A stretch of DNA of 64,000 nucleotides, taken from the NCBI GenBank assembly GCA_963931865.1, contig OZ007510.1, positions 14,860,111 through 14,924,110 of the forward strand. Reading direction: 5' to 3'. The notes beneath the pieces are model-generated. The model had not been told where the DNA came from. It did no database searches and saw nothing but the letters and a program-made list of their open reading frames with translations. The stretch comes from Axinella damicornis (Eukaryota > Porifera > Demospongiae > Axinellida > Axinellidae). A program made the position numbers and the translations under genes. This document shows, piece after piece, positions 1 through 14,626 of the stretch (position 1 is the stretch's first letter; each line of letters begins with the position of its first letter).

Positions 1-2218
1 TTTTCCATTGTTGAAACCAAGAGAGAGGATCCAAAAGGGCCAGGTTCACTGTTTAGATGCTAAGCAGATACTCTTACCAAGCCACTAAAGCACTGTAGTG
101 GTTCTGTTTAGAGCCAAGTGGTCAATTACCTGTGGGACTATCCTAATACCCGCAAGTACTCAGTGGGCAGCCTGCTCCTAAGCGGTGAGTGACCACTGAT
201 TGACTTATGGAAACTGACATCCCATTCTTGGTTAGCTCAATCAAGTGCAGTCACCTGTGGCCTACTTACTGGTGAGTGTACCACCATCCCATGACCCTGC
301 CACCATCCCATGACCCAGGAAGTAAAATTTAGGCCATGAATATAGCTCCAAGATCTGGTTAAGACTACAGTTGCTTGTACTGCTGCATGGTCTTACTTCA
401 CACTCGTACACACAAGGCAAACATGCTAGACCCCAATTGCAATGGGTATCTTGAACGCAGAGCTTTCTAACACGCTAAATCTCCAGTTCAGAAGATGATT
501 AGCAAGAGCTATGCAATGCAGTGTTTACCCACACTGACACCCGCTACCCAACTGTATGTGTGCAAGCCCATTGGTGTGTATTTACTACTGTTTTGATTTG
601 TGTGCACATGCTCCAGTGCTCCAGTGTGCATTCTGATACCTGATCTTAAGATAATCGTTAATACTTAATTCTGTTATTCAGCTAATTGAGTGTCCTGCTG
701 ACCACTGCAGTGTAAATATCAGATACCCCACAGTGGGATATACAAGTGCTTAGTGACCTTATCTTGTCAATCATATGAAATTCTTTCGTTAAGTTCTTGG
801 CAATTTCATCCAAAGTGCCTGGCTGTGAGGAAAGTAACGCACTGGATGCCTTCCAGGTTGCAAAGCTCTGAAGTGCAGCTCTGCATGGAGCTCTATTGTG
901 AAGTATTTCAAGACCTAGGGCTATACTGTGGTGCATGCCAAGCCCTACTTGAGCTGTTATGTAACCTTTATACAGTGGAACTCCTCTTAAAGAACACCCC
1001 TGAATTATATTGAGGGCACTTTGTTGATCAGGACACTTAATCATCCACTGAAGTGAAGACACCTCGCTAATCGGCGTGCATTGTTTGGGCCCAAGAGTGT
1101 CTGTATTAGCAAGGTTCCATTTAGTCTTGTGCCCAGACCCTCTCAGAAGGAAAGAGAGGTTCTGGGAAGGTTCCATTGTATAGCTCTTCTCTACAATGAC
1201 ATCATTAACATCAATATTGGTGCGTTGGGCAGCTGCTTCCAACACTGTTTACCCATCCTTCTATTCTAAGGTACTGTAATTGAATTTATTGTAAGTAGAG
1301 AAACTGCTAATGGTTGTGTGGGGCTTCAAGGTTGTAGTTTTTATTCAAGCTAGTAGCAGCTAGTTTATAAGTGAAGTCCCTCATGAATCTCTCATGAATC
1401 GGCACAATAAGTACTTGAACTGGTCCCAAAATAATTTGCCCAATTTCTGCACAGCTACATGTATATACTAGGACCTGGCTGGCCCATCTGCAGTACGGAG
1501 GTACCACCTCTGCCTCAGATTCTAGTTGTTATACACCTATGGAACGTTAGTACTGCCACGATATATCACAATATTGGTATGACATAGTATCACTGTTGAA
1601 GAACACTGATACATGGCCTGATAGAATCCAAGGAGCTGATAACTTTATGTATTGCTTGAATGCCTCTTGCTGTCTCTAAGGTTGTGAAGCTATAGAATAC
1701 AGGTGATAATTGTTCTTTATTCATGTCTAAATGCCAAAAATTCAATTATGTTGTTAAGGTAATGGAGTATGAAGCTAGCACATGATTAATGATTACTGGA
1801 ACTGCACTTACCTATGGCCTCCATTGATGACCCATGACCTGCCTCAATTAATTTCTGGCTCAATTTCCATGCTGGGATATGAGCTGGGAAATGGGACAGT
1901 CTGATACGTGCGGATCCCATGCTCTGAGCTATCAGGTTTCGTGTTGTTCAGCTGCACTGGAAAATTAACTAGTGTGCAATGCTTTGACCAGATGCAAGCT
2001 CCTGGGTCAGCTGACACAACGCTGCAATATGAGCGTGGAAATATAATGCTGTTTGCAATATTCGACTGGCATGAAACCTCTCCCGGAGGTATCTTATGCT
2101 TGGGGTTTCTCGGTTTCCCACATGCAAAATTCTTTAAATCCCGTGGATAGACAAAGTAATTCAAAAATAGAAGTCATGGGATTTAATTTCTTTTCCTCCT
2201 TCTTTGCATCCTTCACAG
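1..2218. other. Region without a convincing gene
   Basis: No exon chain with recognisable protein similarity is seen on either strand. The longest open frame (minus strand, about 682-1245) has no domain-like composition and overlaps a dispersed repeat. Around 965-1130 the text (acagtggaactcctcttaaa, then ctgtattagcaagg) resembles a short repeat common in invertebrate genomes; this is recalled, not searched. The missing first exon of the PALB2-like gene may lie here, but no start codon joined to a good donor was found. Confidence 0.5.
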
Positions 2219-5200
2219 GCTGAGCTGCAGCGGAAGAAGTTGGAACTGGCACAGTTGCAGCGGCAAGTACTGAAGGTTGGCACACAATTGCACTCCTCTC
2301 CCCCTCCTTCCATATTGTTCTTTGTGCATGACTATGAACTGAAAGACTAGCCACTTGACTACTACTTCTAGTCCTGCTACCAGTAGCGGCCCCCATCTCC
2401 CAGTCACCCACTCACCGTAGACCCAGCAATGGCTGAAACATGCCCCCTAATTGCAAGGGAGGTATTGACGTTTCCATGAAGCCATGACTGGTATTCTCCT
2501 CTAGGCTGAGCAGTCTGGCAGAAGATCACAGAGAGCCGAAAGGACGGCATCGTGGTCTCAAACTAGAGCTTCAAGGCGGACACAGAAGGTATTAATGATA
2601 TAGCATGCATATTATTACTGAACACTAATACCCCTTCCCGCCATCTGATACTCAATGTACAATCTAGAAGTCACCACAGACGTCAGTACACGCAACCGAT
2701 GGAAGCTCAGGGTCTAGGACTCAATGCTCAGCGGACCTGAGACAAGAGACCACTACGACAGAACTAGCTTTGGGTATTTCTGATAGTGTCTGTGGCAGAG
2801 AAGAAGAAGAACCATTTTCAAAATTTAACAGCCCAAAGGAAAATCCATCTTTGCCTCATATTCAAGTGAAGGACACCAGTGGTTTGTCCAAGTCTTTGGT
2901 CCCAACTACAAGTCCCACTCAAGATGAACACTCGTTCACTACAGCTGAACAGAATAGGAATGGCTACAATCAGGAGATGAAGGTGCTAAGGCTGGTTGGT
3001 AGTTCGGTGAAGGACAGTGAAGATCCCTATTCCCCTATAGGGCGTGAAGGTATGGACTATCCTGTGCAGTACTTGGTCAGGCAGACACGAAGCATGAGCA
3101 CTAAGATGAACGCTCAGACCAGTGACGGAGAGAGCGCCTTGCTACAGCACCAGCGTGGTACCGGCGATGGAGTACATGGTGGAAGAAAGAGGAGGAAGAG
3201 AAAAGGTGAGACTTCCTTGCCAGCTCCTTTACTATCGGTGGAATCCACCTCTTCGCAAACAGATGGTAGAGCTCCACCACAGCAGGGCTGTGATGGTCCA
3301 CGTCACAGTTGCAATGACCTTGAAGAACTGAGGGTTTCCATTCCGATCTGTCGGAAATCCCCCATCACAGTTGTGAATGCAGCTTTACAACAAAGATCAA
3401 CCTCTGCACACAGACGATTTGGAACTAATCCTCCATTGATGAAGCAGCTACTCTTCCCCCAGTTATCTCAAAAAGTGTCCCAATTGACCACTAACCGTGC
3501 GGATTTCTTCCTCCCTGATGAGGGGTTTCAGGCACTGAAGCTGCAGAAACTTCAATCGGTGCAGCATGCACAGGTGCTATATGCACACCAGCTGGGGGGG
3601 AAGAGGAAGCTAAGAAGAAGGTCAAAGTTCACATCCTATGGATACGTGCAGGGCCAAGACACTGGTAGTTCCCAATCAGACTTAGAATTCTGCACACAAG
3701 AAGTGGACATTTCCAAGGGCTTGCAAACTTGTGTTCCTCCTAGTGTTGTGTGTATATGTACTGACAGAACTGAGCAGGGAGAGCACGTTGCTCCCAGTGG
3801 TGGTGCGGTGCCTTCCAATCTCACAGTTGTTTCACCGAATCCTTGTGGAGTTTCATCAAACCACTTTGGCCATTCTCTTCACTGCACCATCATGAAAATG
3901 GCCGGTAGTGAGGTAGTCTCGACAACAGAACTGAAGCAGGTGACTTGTTTACCAAGTGTTTCCAAGGTAGGATAATTTTGATGAAATACTCTCAATTGTT
4001 TGTTTTAAATAGTCTGCAGTGTGTATGTGGTTATACTCAGCTGTGGTATTTGACAACATTCCAGATACCTTTGCACCCTTAATTGTATTTACATTATTTT
4101 CCCTATTTGCAAGTTTGCACATGTACACACTAACATGTCTGCTTTTGCATTGAAGCCTACCGCTGGGGTCCAGCCACTTGGAGGGAGCCTGCAAGCTGCT
4201 GCAATGGACACAAGCAGTGGGGTTCATTTTGTGGCTGTGGTTTTTCCAGGGAGGATTGCTGTGTACAAATTTGAGAATGGGGGCAGCAGCACAACACCTG
4301 GGGCTAGCTGGGAATCAAACTCCTGTTGTTTGGGAGAGGTCAGTAAACAATTTGTGTTTGTTGCTGTTGCAGTGATAATTGATGTAAAGATTGAAAACAG
4401 CTAGCAGGATACGGGGTGACAAGAAACAACAATTTCCTTCTTTGGTTTAGGATGAGGTTGTCCAACAGTCGGCTTTGTTGTCCAACAGCGGAGACATCTT
4501 GCTGGTCGTTGGAGGGTTGCTTAAAGAATGTGTTGCTAGGTAACCAAGGGCACTTTGTGAGGCGTTATTCTTTGTGTTTTATTTTGGTAACACACATAAT
4601 TATGAGGTATTGATTGATAGGTTCACAGGTTTCCACAAACTCATAAAAGTGCTGTAATGAATTTTTCTGCACATACCTTTCACAAGGCTATTTGTGTCTG
4701 GAGGAAGTGATCATCGCTGGTATGACGTTAATCTGAAAAGGAGTCCCCCAGCTGCTAATACGTAGGTGACATCTCTATGACAGTAGGAAATGAGGGACCA
4801 ATTGCTAAAGCTTTACTGCAGTTATGTGAATCTTACAGATTCCATTCAGTTTTGTCATTCCTTAGCAATGCTTGTTAATAACCCCATTGTGAGTGATCTT
4901 CACTTAGATTGACCTTTGACCTTCACCTTAGTGTGACCTTTGCACCCTGCATAGATCTTTGCACTGTTCTGCGTTGTGCTGTTGGGTGGATGGTGTTGGG
5001 AGGAGAAGCGTTGTTGTTGGGAGCCAGGCAACTCATGGTACGACAGCTGTGGATGCGTGGACACTCCAGAAAGATGAGAAGTGAGCTTTTCTGTGTGGTA
5101 GTTAGTCGTATGGCGCCGGAAGATGGGCCACTTCAATTAGGTAGCTACTGGGCGATACCTACTAAAATTTCTTATATCACAATATCCATCCTGTGTGTCA

Positions 5201-6480
5201 CAGTATAGTAGACCTCTCAATCAATACATCTCAGGGTTCAATGCAAACCATATTACATGTACAAATGTGCTGAGTAGATACAGTTCTCTTGTTACCCGAC
5301 TTGCGGTCGTTCTTTTGATGCCTGAGAACTACAGAACTTTGAACTACCTAATTTGATACTTATTGTTAGCACAGTAGAAATGAGTTGTCCAGTTGGACAT
5401 CAGGATATACCCGGTATCGATGGTATTGCCCAACTCCAGTGGATCAGCATGTGCATAGTACATGTTGTTGCATTGGTCAACAGTTTACTGCTAGCCGTGC
5501 TCCAGCTCTCCATAGTGAGGTCAAAGAAGGCAGTATTGAGGAGGGCTGTCTGACGCTCAGAGAACGAGAGGACCTGTTTAGCACTCAGTGAATGCAGCAG
5601 TGATTGTTTGCACCCACACCAGAAGGGCACCAGTACAGTGCCTGATCATTACTCATTACGCGCATGCATGAAGTGGGGTTAAGCAATCGGTTTTGTCTGT
5701 CAGTCTGTCTGTCAGTCTGTCAGTCTGTCAGTCTGTCAGTCTGTCATGCGAAAAAAATTGAAATATCGCCACATAGACCCTTATAAACCATCGGAAGGGA
5801 GTCAAACAATAGCAAATAGCAAAAAACTGCTCTATGTATACCTGACTGAAGTCAAGGCGCTCCGTTTCGCTGTATTTCGGCTATTTCCTACTTTTCATAA
5901 CTATTCATAACATTGGCTCCACCTCTTCGTGACCTCAGAGTCCCCTCAAGAACAGGACACACAGTGCATTTGGAAATTTCATGCTTCGAGATGACCGCTA
6001 GGAAACAGTACAATTTATGTACTTCACAGACATATCGTGCCTATTGTTTTTTACAGCTATCTCCTATTATAACGTAACAGCTTCACAATATTATAGGTAA
6101 GCGGTCACTCCCACACCTTGGATATGGCCATACACGAACGCCATACCACCTGTTCGATGTGCATCGGCAGAGATGTCACGTCGATTGTAGCTGCACTGTA
6201 GACATTCCGCGTGGGGTATGTGTTCTATGAACACCTCTAGTTAAACTTACAATGATAACCCAGCCCTCCTTCTTGTGATGTGGGGGACTGGACATGGCTA
6301 TGACACCATGAGCCTGTGCTGTTACTTGCATGCACTGTTACAGCCGGTGGCACCCACTGCAGTGGAGCAGCTGCCCTCTCCCACCCTCTGTGACAATGAT
6401 CACCTCCCTGAGTCATGTGAAGCATACCGACAGCTGCGTCCTTGGAGTTGCAGATCTAATGGCTCTCTTGTGGTACACAC

Positions 6481-6537
<57 letters not shown>

Positions 6538-6563
6538 CTCACACACACACACACACACGCGCG

Positions 6564-6622
<59 letters not shown>

Positions 6623-8487
6623 TTTCAAAGACGCATGATTACGGCTCCAACAATCACTGGTCTCTCTGCAAAGCAAACTGATAGTCTGCTATTAGGCCTT
6701 CGCTACAGTACAGCCTTAACTGTGGATGTCAATAAGCTGAATTCTGCTTGCTTCATTAAAGGCTTCAGAGGATATTAGACTGGATGTCATTCCTCCCACG
6801 GGTTTCAGAGGACATTGCTGGGATTACTGGAGATCCCCTGCTAGTGGCACTTGCTGGCCGGCTTCTGAGGGGCTGAAGTAACACACGAGCCCTTTGAACA
6901 CTGCTCAGCTGCCAGCCATCAGCTGCAGCAGTAATCTCCACTAATTCTGCTCAGTGCTCGGCCATCAGTACACACTCCATACAATGACTCATTTGTTGGG
7001 GCCTTATCCACTGGCTGACACCAGAGACACTGAACTTATACACATTGCGCTACAATGATAATTATGACAATACCAATCACTGTCCCCAGTGGAAAGGACC
7101 TCAGATTTTTATGAGCTTGAATTTTCACACGATTTCTGGAGGATACAACCATATCCATGTACATTGGTACCTTGTTCCCAGGCGCTTGGAATGAGGCTAG
7201 TACATTGTAACCAATGGCAACAAGAATTTATGATGATGTCATGGTAAGGGTTGGGTACCCGGGTGGAGTGTGTTAATGTGTTTATGTGTGATCTAATAGG
7301 GATGCCAGCAAAGGAGTGCTGTTGAAGAAGGTTGCTCTGGGTTGCAGTGGACCCCAGCCACGCCCACTGGGAGTCCGCCCTGTGGGAGTGGCAGCATTTC
7401 ATGAGCAGGTACAAACCACAATCATCCAGTTTGTTTCCAACACCTTGGGCTTAAGCCACCTTCCGTCACTCTGTTTGCCGTTTGTTGTTCCCTTTATCAC
7501 CCCAGGGCACAATATTTCTCCTGCTGGGGTGCACATTAATTAGCAGCTGTCCCGTACCAAGTGACAGCAGATCCCCTCCCCTCGTTGGCACACCCCCCTG
7601 CACATGTTGGCTGCTTGCATTCGAGGCCAGTGTCACTACAGACTGTAACAGTGGGGTTCCTAGTACGTGCAGGCTGCTGCAAACCTACAGACCACCCGAA
7701 GAAGATCATGATCCACGGTGAGCTTATCAGCCATGATCATGAAATTCTGGTTGACACTCCATTGAACAGTGCATGACTGGCTCTTGTCTTTGTCATCTGT
7801 GGCAGGTTGCTGCAGCACTGCTGCTGTTGCAGTGCAACGCAGGAGGTGTTTATTATGGCGGTGTCTGGAAACTCAGTCCTCGAGTGGAACCTCCTCTCTC
7901 CTCAACTCTGCAGGAATATCCATATCTCAGGTTGGGTGGCGACCAATCAGAGGGCTGGATTCAATATCTAGATTGGAAGTGATAGAAGAATTCATGGCCT
8001 TAACTAAGTACATGTAGGTTGTCAGAAGTGGGAACCTCGTCTTGCGACCTGATGGACGAGTTCCATCATGCATGCATGGACAATAGCTACAAGCAGCTTC
8101 ACTCGCTTTGCTCACTTCCCCTCATTCGCCTACGTGAGTAATCCGGCACCGGACAGCTCTCTGTGCACTGAGCTACTGCTCCCCGATTGTGTCCACTTCA
8201 GCTGCTGCTCCCAGTTTGCGTCCACTTCAGCTGCTGCTCGCCGCTTGCATCCACTTCAACTGCTTCCCGATTGTGTCTGCTTCGGTTGCTGATAACTGTA
8301 TTCATCCAGGCAGTTAATCTCCAGCAATTTCCAGCAATAATAGTTGTGCTGCATGCATGCATGTCTTGTGCAGCTGACCAAGATGGCTTCTCCCTGGTGT
8401 CTGCCTGCTGGCTGAGTGACAGGAGTGCCTTCCTTGCTCTGGACTCGGAGGGTTCACTACACGTGTTCTCAGAGGAGCTCTTAACCT
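2219..8487 (+). CDS. PALB2: PALB2-like protein (partner and localizer of BRCA2), 5' end not located
   Basis: PALB2 links BRCA1 to BRCA2-RAD51 in homologous recombination in the nucleus. The exons read as a helix ([19 protein letters not shown], about 2219-2275) like the human N-terminal coiled coil, then a basic exon near 2506-2588. A long exon at 2668-3966 carries [10 protein letters not shown], matching the human chromatin-binding motif YYVRTTRSMS, and [14 protein letters not shown], matching LPDEDFGPLKLEKV. WD40 exons follow: 4156-4338, about 4451-4530, 4687-4760, about 4950-5081, 7301-7408 (GVLLKKV), 7506-7719 ([12 protein letters not shown]), about 7842-7930 ([17 protein letters not shown]) and about 8374-8487 ending at a TGA. 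These follow the order of the human C-terminal propeller. Small exon boundaries are approximate and the start is missing. The 2.2 kb intron at 5082-7300 holds a CA microsatellite. The gene converges on BUD31. I am confident of the family and less sure of each exon. Confidence 0.82.
5694..5745 (+). repeat. gtctgtca tandem repeat
   Basis: About six copies of an 8 bp cagtctgt unit lie in the large PALB2 intron. Confidence 0.9.
6478..6618 (+). repeat. (CA)n microsatellite
   Basis: About 140 bp of CA repeats with ctct and gcgcgcag interruptions lie in the large PALB2 intron. The open frames over it are artefacts. Confidence 0.97.
8040..8310 (-). repeat. Dispersed element with internal 28-30 bp repeats, copy 1
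   Basis: It lies in the last PALB2 intron. Read on the minus strand it matches the copy at 25130-25520: flank caccggacagctctctgtgc on the plus strand, then repeated gctgctcccgattg and cgtccacttcagctgctg units. Two copies in opposite orientation in two different genes show that it is dispersed. Confidence 0.75.
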
Positions 8488-8653
8488 GATTCAGTCCACT
8501 GTGGGATACATACAGCTAGTTGGTATTTTGTAACTCAGAATTCATCAACATTATTTTACAGTCAGTTGTGGTTATAATTTACACAAGACATTTGAAATAC
8601 AGAAGAGTTGTGGAGAGGAAAGCAATACATAGAATACTAGAAAGTCATCGTGG

Positions 8654-10447
8654 TCAACCAGAGCAACCTCTGCAGCCACAGTGAACACACTCCACGATCT
8701 TTCCCTGTGGATGGATCACATTGCAATCAATACACCATAGTAGCTAGTCTCCTGCCAGACCGGGAGGGTCTGGTCAAGTGGCAATTAGCAATTTGTTCTT
8801 GACACCCCAGAAGTTTTCTGGGAATTTGGTATGCAATCAAGCTGCTTAATTAATACTACAAAGCTGATCTGTAAGATTATTCACAGTTCACACCTTGTAC
8901 ACAAGCCGAGTTACGTAACAATCAAAACAGTAGCGGTTAGCAGGCACTTGAAGAACTGTCTGTGCTGACTGTGTGGAACAAGAGTGTCATTGTAACTTGA
9001 CCAGACCCTCCCTTCCGTGTGGGTCTGGCCCTGTGAGACTAATAGTACGCCACCAGGATTTACTTCAGAAACTATCACAAGGGGGGCAGGGCAAAACAGA
9101 ATATAGAGGGGGCGATTGAATAGTGTGCGGCAGCGTGCCATTAAGGGAAGGGGGGCCAAAACATTTTCAAGGGGGACAAATGCCCCGGCCCCCAACCAAA
9201 GTAACCCACAATGTCTGCAGTCTACTGTAGCCTTGTTCCCAGGCCTCTGCCCAGATTTTATCCCACAGCCGTGGAGACCTCCGCCCAGCTGTGGAGACAC
9301 GGCTGTGAGATAAAATCTGGGCGGAGGCCTGGAAATGAGGCTAACTACAGTAACTAAAACAGCACATGACAACGTACACTCTCAAGCTTGCTCTTGGGTA
9401 CTCGGCAGACGCAGGTGGTACCAAAGTTGGTGTCCCGGGGCTGGATACACCGCAGGCAGCAGAGATTCTCGTACCCGGACTAGAAGAAAAGCAGCAGTAA
9501 ACAAACGGTGAAGTCAGGCACATTAGTAGGGACTGTGTGTACTTGCCTCAAACCCAGGGAAAGGGTTTGAGGCTATGAGTGTACTTGCCTTCTTCCACTT
9601 GGCTATGAGGTTCTTGTCTGCATAGCCCTCGTTCAAACAGTACTCATACAACTCTGTGGTGGGTAGGAGAGGGGTGTTAGAAAAATTGTGTGAAACAGGT
9701 GTGTGTGAGAGAGATGTTTCTAGAGAGAGGGGTATTTGAAAGGTGTACGAGAGAGGGGTGTGTGCAGGTCAGAAAGAGGAGTATATGAACAAGGTGTATG
9801 AGAAAGAGTGTACGAGAGAGGGGTGTGTGAAGGGGGAATGTACGAGTACACACGAGAGGGCATGGTATAAAGAGTGCTTGGGTTAAAATTAATTTCTCCT
9901 CTACATGGAAGACATTCTCTGAGAGGAGGACCTAACTGGTCATAGAGGTGTGTGTGAGGTGTGGTGTAGGGAAGATGACACGGACGACTGACCTCGGCTG
10001 ATTGCTCTTCTCTTGTAGAACAGCTCATACACATACCGAGATCTCTGATGGTGAAGCCTGAGAGGAGGAGGGACAAAGGATGTGGAAGACAGAGACGATT
10101 TCTCAGTTAAAGAGAGTAGAGCAATTACTTGAATATCGGCCAGAGCGCTTCCACTTTCCTCTTTCCTTCATGAGACTCAGTCTCGGCTGCAAAAGAGATC
10201 AAAGAGTTAGAGTCATCTACTGTGAATCTGACCATTCTAATGCTGCTTCCCAGACCATTCCCACTTCATGCACTGGCTGGTAGGGTTTTCAAACACGCAG
10301 TTAGAACAATCTCACCTAATTATCTGAACAACATGCCGTTAGCGACCGTTCACCTTCTCTCATCTTCTGTTCAAGTTCGTCCAGGGTAGGTTCTATCAGC
10401 TCCCACCCCTCCGGAGGTTTCTTTTTGCTCCTCTTAACCTTAGGCAT
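8654..10447 (-). CDS. BUD31: BUD31 spliceosome-associated protein
   Basis: BUD31 (G10 family) is a small zinc-binding component of the activated spliceosome. A complete six-exon gene can be assembled from an ATG at 10447. It runs [20 protein letters not shown] (about 10353-10447), [17 protein letters not shown] (about 10133-10190), [20 protein letters not shown] (about 9992-10056), [20 protein letters not shown] (about 9589-9654), [20 protein letters not shown] (9378-9479) and [20 protein letters not shown] (8654-8704). The cysteine-rich C-terminus that binds zinc is intact, and length matches the usual about 144 residues. Joining the last exon needs donor GTACGT at 9377 and acceptor CAG at 8705, which gives KLES-GKIVEC against human KLEVGRIIEC. 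The gene shares its upstream region with RPS9 on the other strand, 157 bp away, and the two are probably co-regulated. A foldback element sits in the last intron. Confidence 0.95.
9228..9343. repeat. Short foldback element, TAGYCTCG family
   Basis: Arms of about 50 bp pair imperfectly: a left arm beginning tagccttgttcccaggcc and a right arm ending ggcctggaaatgaggcta, with an internal segment cagattttat that pairs with ataaaatctg. It lies in the last BUD31 intron. The same internal segment occurs in the copies at 48583-48674 and 50442-50508, so these form a subfamily. Confidence 0.8.
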
Positions 10448-12301
<1,854 letters not shown>

Positions 12302-12521
12302 GGTATTGTGAAGTTTCTTGGTGGTGGTGTATGAGCAAGGCACTAGTTATTTCATTGTTGTTCTCTCTGCAGGTGCTGTGCAAGTCACTGTGAACTGAAT
12401 TGACCATCACTTTTCAGTATGGCATTTTTGTTGCCAGTTGGACGAAAATTGTATATACATGTACGAAACATGATGAGTCGGAAATAGAAATTGATGAGCA
12501 TGACAGTACAGTGGGTGTGTG

Positions 12522-13653
12522 TCACTTGACCCCAACATTGGCAGCTATCTGTGCCTGAGTCCCCACCAGCCCCATCTGCATGGCCCGGAAGGACTTGGGA
12601 CACTGCGGTGGAAGGATAGATCAGTCATGTGATTCATCACTCATACCAAATCACCACCTATTGACGTACCATGTTGGCATAGTGACCCTTTTCTCCACAC
12701 TGAAATGGGATTAAGAGCAGATGGGGAGTACATAAAGCCTTGTTCTAGCAACTCAATAAAGTGTGGTAGTGCGAGGCGTGACGTCACAGAAACGTTCTGT
12801 GACGTCACAGAAACACAATGCCTGCACTGGCCCTAATATACCCTAACCCCCGACCCCGCCCCCAAAACTAATAATCGAGTCGTGGTAATCTACATTCCCA
12901 GGCCTTCCATGCCTCCAGTTTTTGATCGCTTGCAGTAAGCTCTGTAAAACTGGATCCAGGTGTGGAAGGCCTGGGAACGAGGCTCGAGTACATAGCCAGG
13001 ACCTCTGTTGCATAATATATGAGTTTGCATGTTCCCCATAATCTGGGGAGGAGCGTGGGAATGCAGTCAAGCCACCACAAGGTAGCACTAGCTTGTAACG
13101 TATTGTACCTTGAAGCAGGTTACTTGCTCCAGAGGCCGTCTTGGTTGAATTCCACTGGGTTTAGGTCCGCCGCTGCTCCCTCCAGTCCCAAAGGCACCAG
13201 CTCCACCGTGCAGTGGAATCTGGATCATGGACTGTCGATGAAGGGAAGCATAATTCAGCTGTGCATCCAGTGCAGTTGCTAGAATTACTCGAGTACCTGT
13301 AGGAAGTTGCTGCCAAGTGGGTTACTGATGGGAATATCAAACTTTGCACTGGAATAAAAGGATTGTGATGTTAATTAATGGACATAAGGTTGCACTAGAT
13401 CCTGCATGTAATAACAGCATTAGAAGCAATATGCACCGGACTGAGACTAATGTGGAATCACATATGGGGATATTGAAACTTTCAAAGTGATCAGCACTGG
13501 GGTTGTTTGGGTCTGGGACTGATTCAGGAACAGCTGGATTAGTTTCACTCCACTTACTGCACGAATTTACACTTGGGTCCCTCGGGGCAGAATCCACAGA
13601 GGTAGTTCTGACATAGCACTCTCCGTGTGTGTCTGTTTCTACAGTTGGGACCT

Positions 13654-13692
<39 letters not shown>

Positions 13693-14626
13693 GAGGAGGG
13701 GAGGGGGGAGGAGGGGAGAGGCGTTTAACAAACATAGTCTAGAGGATCAGCATCACCCGAACATACAAGTAACATGACTTATTACCGTGTTTGCAGAAGC
13801 CTCTATCGTACCATGCGCAGTCCCTGATTTTCAGAGCATCGGCATCAATGTGGAGGTACTGGCAGTCCTTGTTGTTGCACTCCCCAAACTTCTGGAAGAA
13901 GTAGCAGATGGGCATCTTCGACATGTCGTACTCGTGAAGGAATTCACAGTCGTCTCCCTTCTTGCACAAGTGCCTCAGCCAATGCTTGCAGACAATTGTC
14001 CTCTCTCCTCGCACATGACGGAAGGGACAGTGAGCACCCCTCGTGCATGTGCCATTCATGAAGAACTCGCACAAAGCAGCCTTGTTTTCTGTGTGCATGT
14101 GTGTGAGGGTATTATGATTGGACCAAATACTCTACTCAAGGTGACACTGTAGTCACAGATGCAACTGGGCATCTTGACCCGTATACTACGGAAGAGGTGG
14201 AGTTGCTATGCACTCTTCCGTATATTATCGGGTCAAGGGCACAATAAGTGCTTGGTCAAAATTGTGGTCAACGGTTGAAATACAGGCTTTATACAGCCAG
14301 TCAGGAGTCCCTCAAGCAGCAAAAAAATGGCGGTCAAAATTTATTGACCCCGGTCGCAGCTGTGCCTTTAGTCTCGTCCCCAGACACTTCACGCCCGTTC
14401 GGCCACGTGCACTTTTACCAGACCCTCCTTTCCCTCCGATTTTTCCAACGGGAGCGGGTGGAGGGTCTGGGGACGAGACTAGGTGTCTACATGGGGTATA
14501 ATTTTATGATAATGACTTACTATCCATCCCTGGAAAGGGCATTGGCCTTGAACCCAGTTGTTTGTCCAGAGCATCCTCAATTTCAAACTCAGTGTCCTCC
14601 ACACTCGCCACAACGTCCTGGAGCAT
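12522..14626 (-). CDS. CPSF4: Cleavage and polyadenylation specificity factor subunit 4 (CPSF30)
   Basis: CPSF30 recognises the AAUAAA signal with WDR33 during pre-mRNA 3' end formation. Exon 1 (14521-14626) gives [20 protein letters not shown] and PMPFPGMD. Exon 2 (13786-14088) gives CCCH zinc fingers with the signatures [48 protein letters not shown] and [11 protein letters not shown]. Exon 3 (13558-13651) gives [20 protein letters not shown] and CKFV. Further exons lie near 13430-13490, about 13110-13290 ([10 protein letters not shown]), about 12667-12700 ([10 protein letters not shown]) and 12522-12606 (stop). The last exons build a C-terminal CCHC zinc knuckle, [14 protein letters not shown], as in animal CPSF4. 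Length and order match the family. The acceptor of exon 3 directly abuts a long C tract. The gene is head-to-head with PDAP1. Confidence 0.94.
12892..12984. repeat. Short foldback element, TAGYCTCG family
   Basis: The left side reads cattcccaggccttccatgc and the right side gtggaaggcctgggaacgag, with an inner pair ccagtttt and aaaactgg. It lies in a CPSF4 intron. No clean target duplication was seen. Confidence 0.7.
13654..13691 (+). repeat. Homopolymer G tract (C tract on the CPSF4 transcript)
   Basis: An uninterrupted run of about 38 G lies immediately beside the CPSF4 exon 3 acceptor. On the transcript it is a run of C ending in CAG, so it occupies the polypyrimidine tract position. Length may vary between alleles and may be misassembled. 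Confidence 0.9.
14172..14237. repeat. Short inverted repeat in CPSF4 intron 1
   Basis: Arms cttgacccgtatactacgga and a matching tccgtatattatcgggtcaag are separated by about 17 bp. It is unrelated in sequence to the TAGYCTCG family. Confidence 0.7.
14370..14481. repeat. Short foldback element, TAGYCTCG family (CCAGACC subtype)
   Basis: Ends are tagtctcgtccccagac and gtctggggacgagacta, with inner arms accagaccctcc and ggagggtctgg. It lies in CPSF4 intron 1, just downstream of the first coding exon. Confidence 0.8.

Noticed and set aside
682..1245. 187-residue minus-strand frame
   Set aside because: No recognisable domain, and it crosses a dispersed invertebrate-type repeat. I could not support it as a gene.
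5370..5560. Candidate PALB2 exon between the two WD40 exon groups
   Set aside because: Frames are open but match nothing. The exons at about 4950-5081 and 7301-7408 already join in the order of the human propeller.
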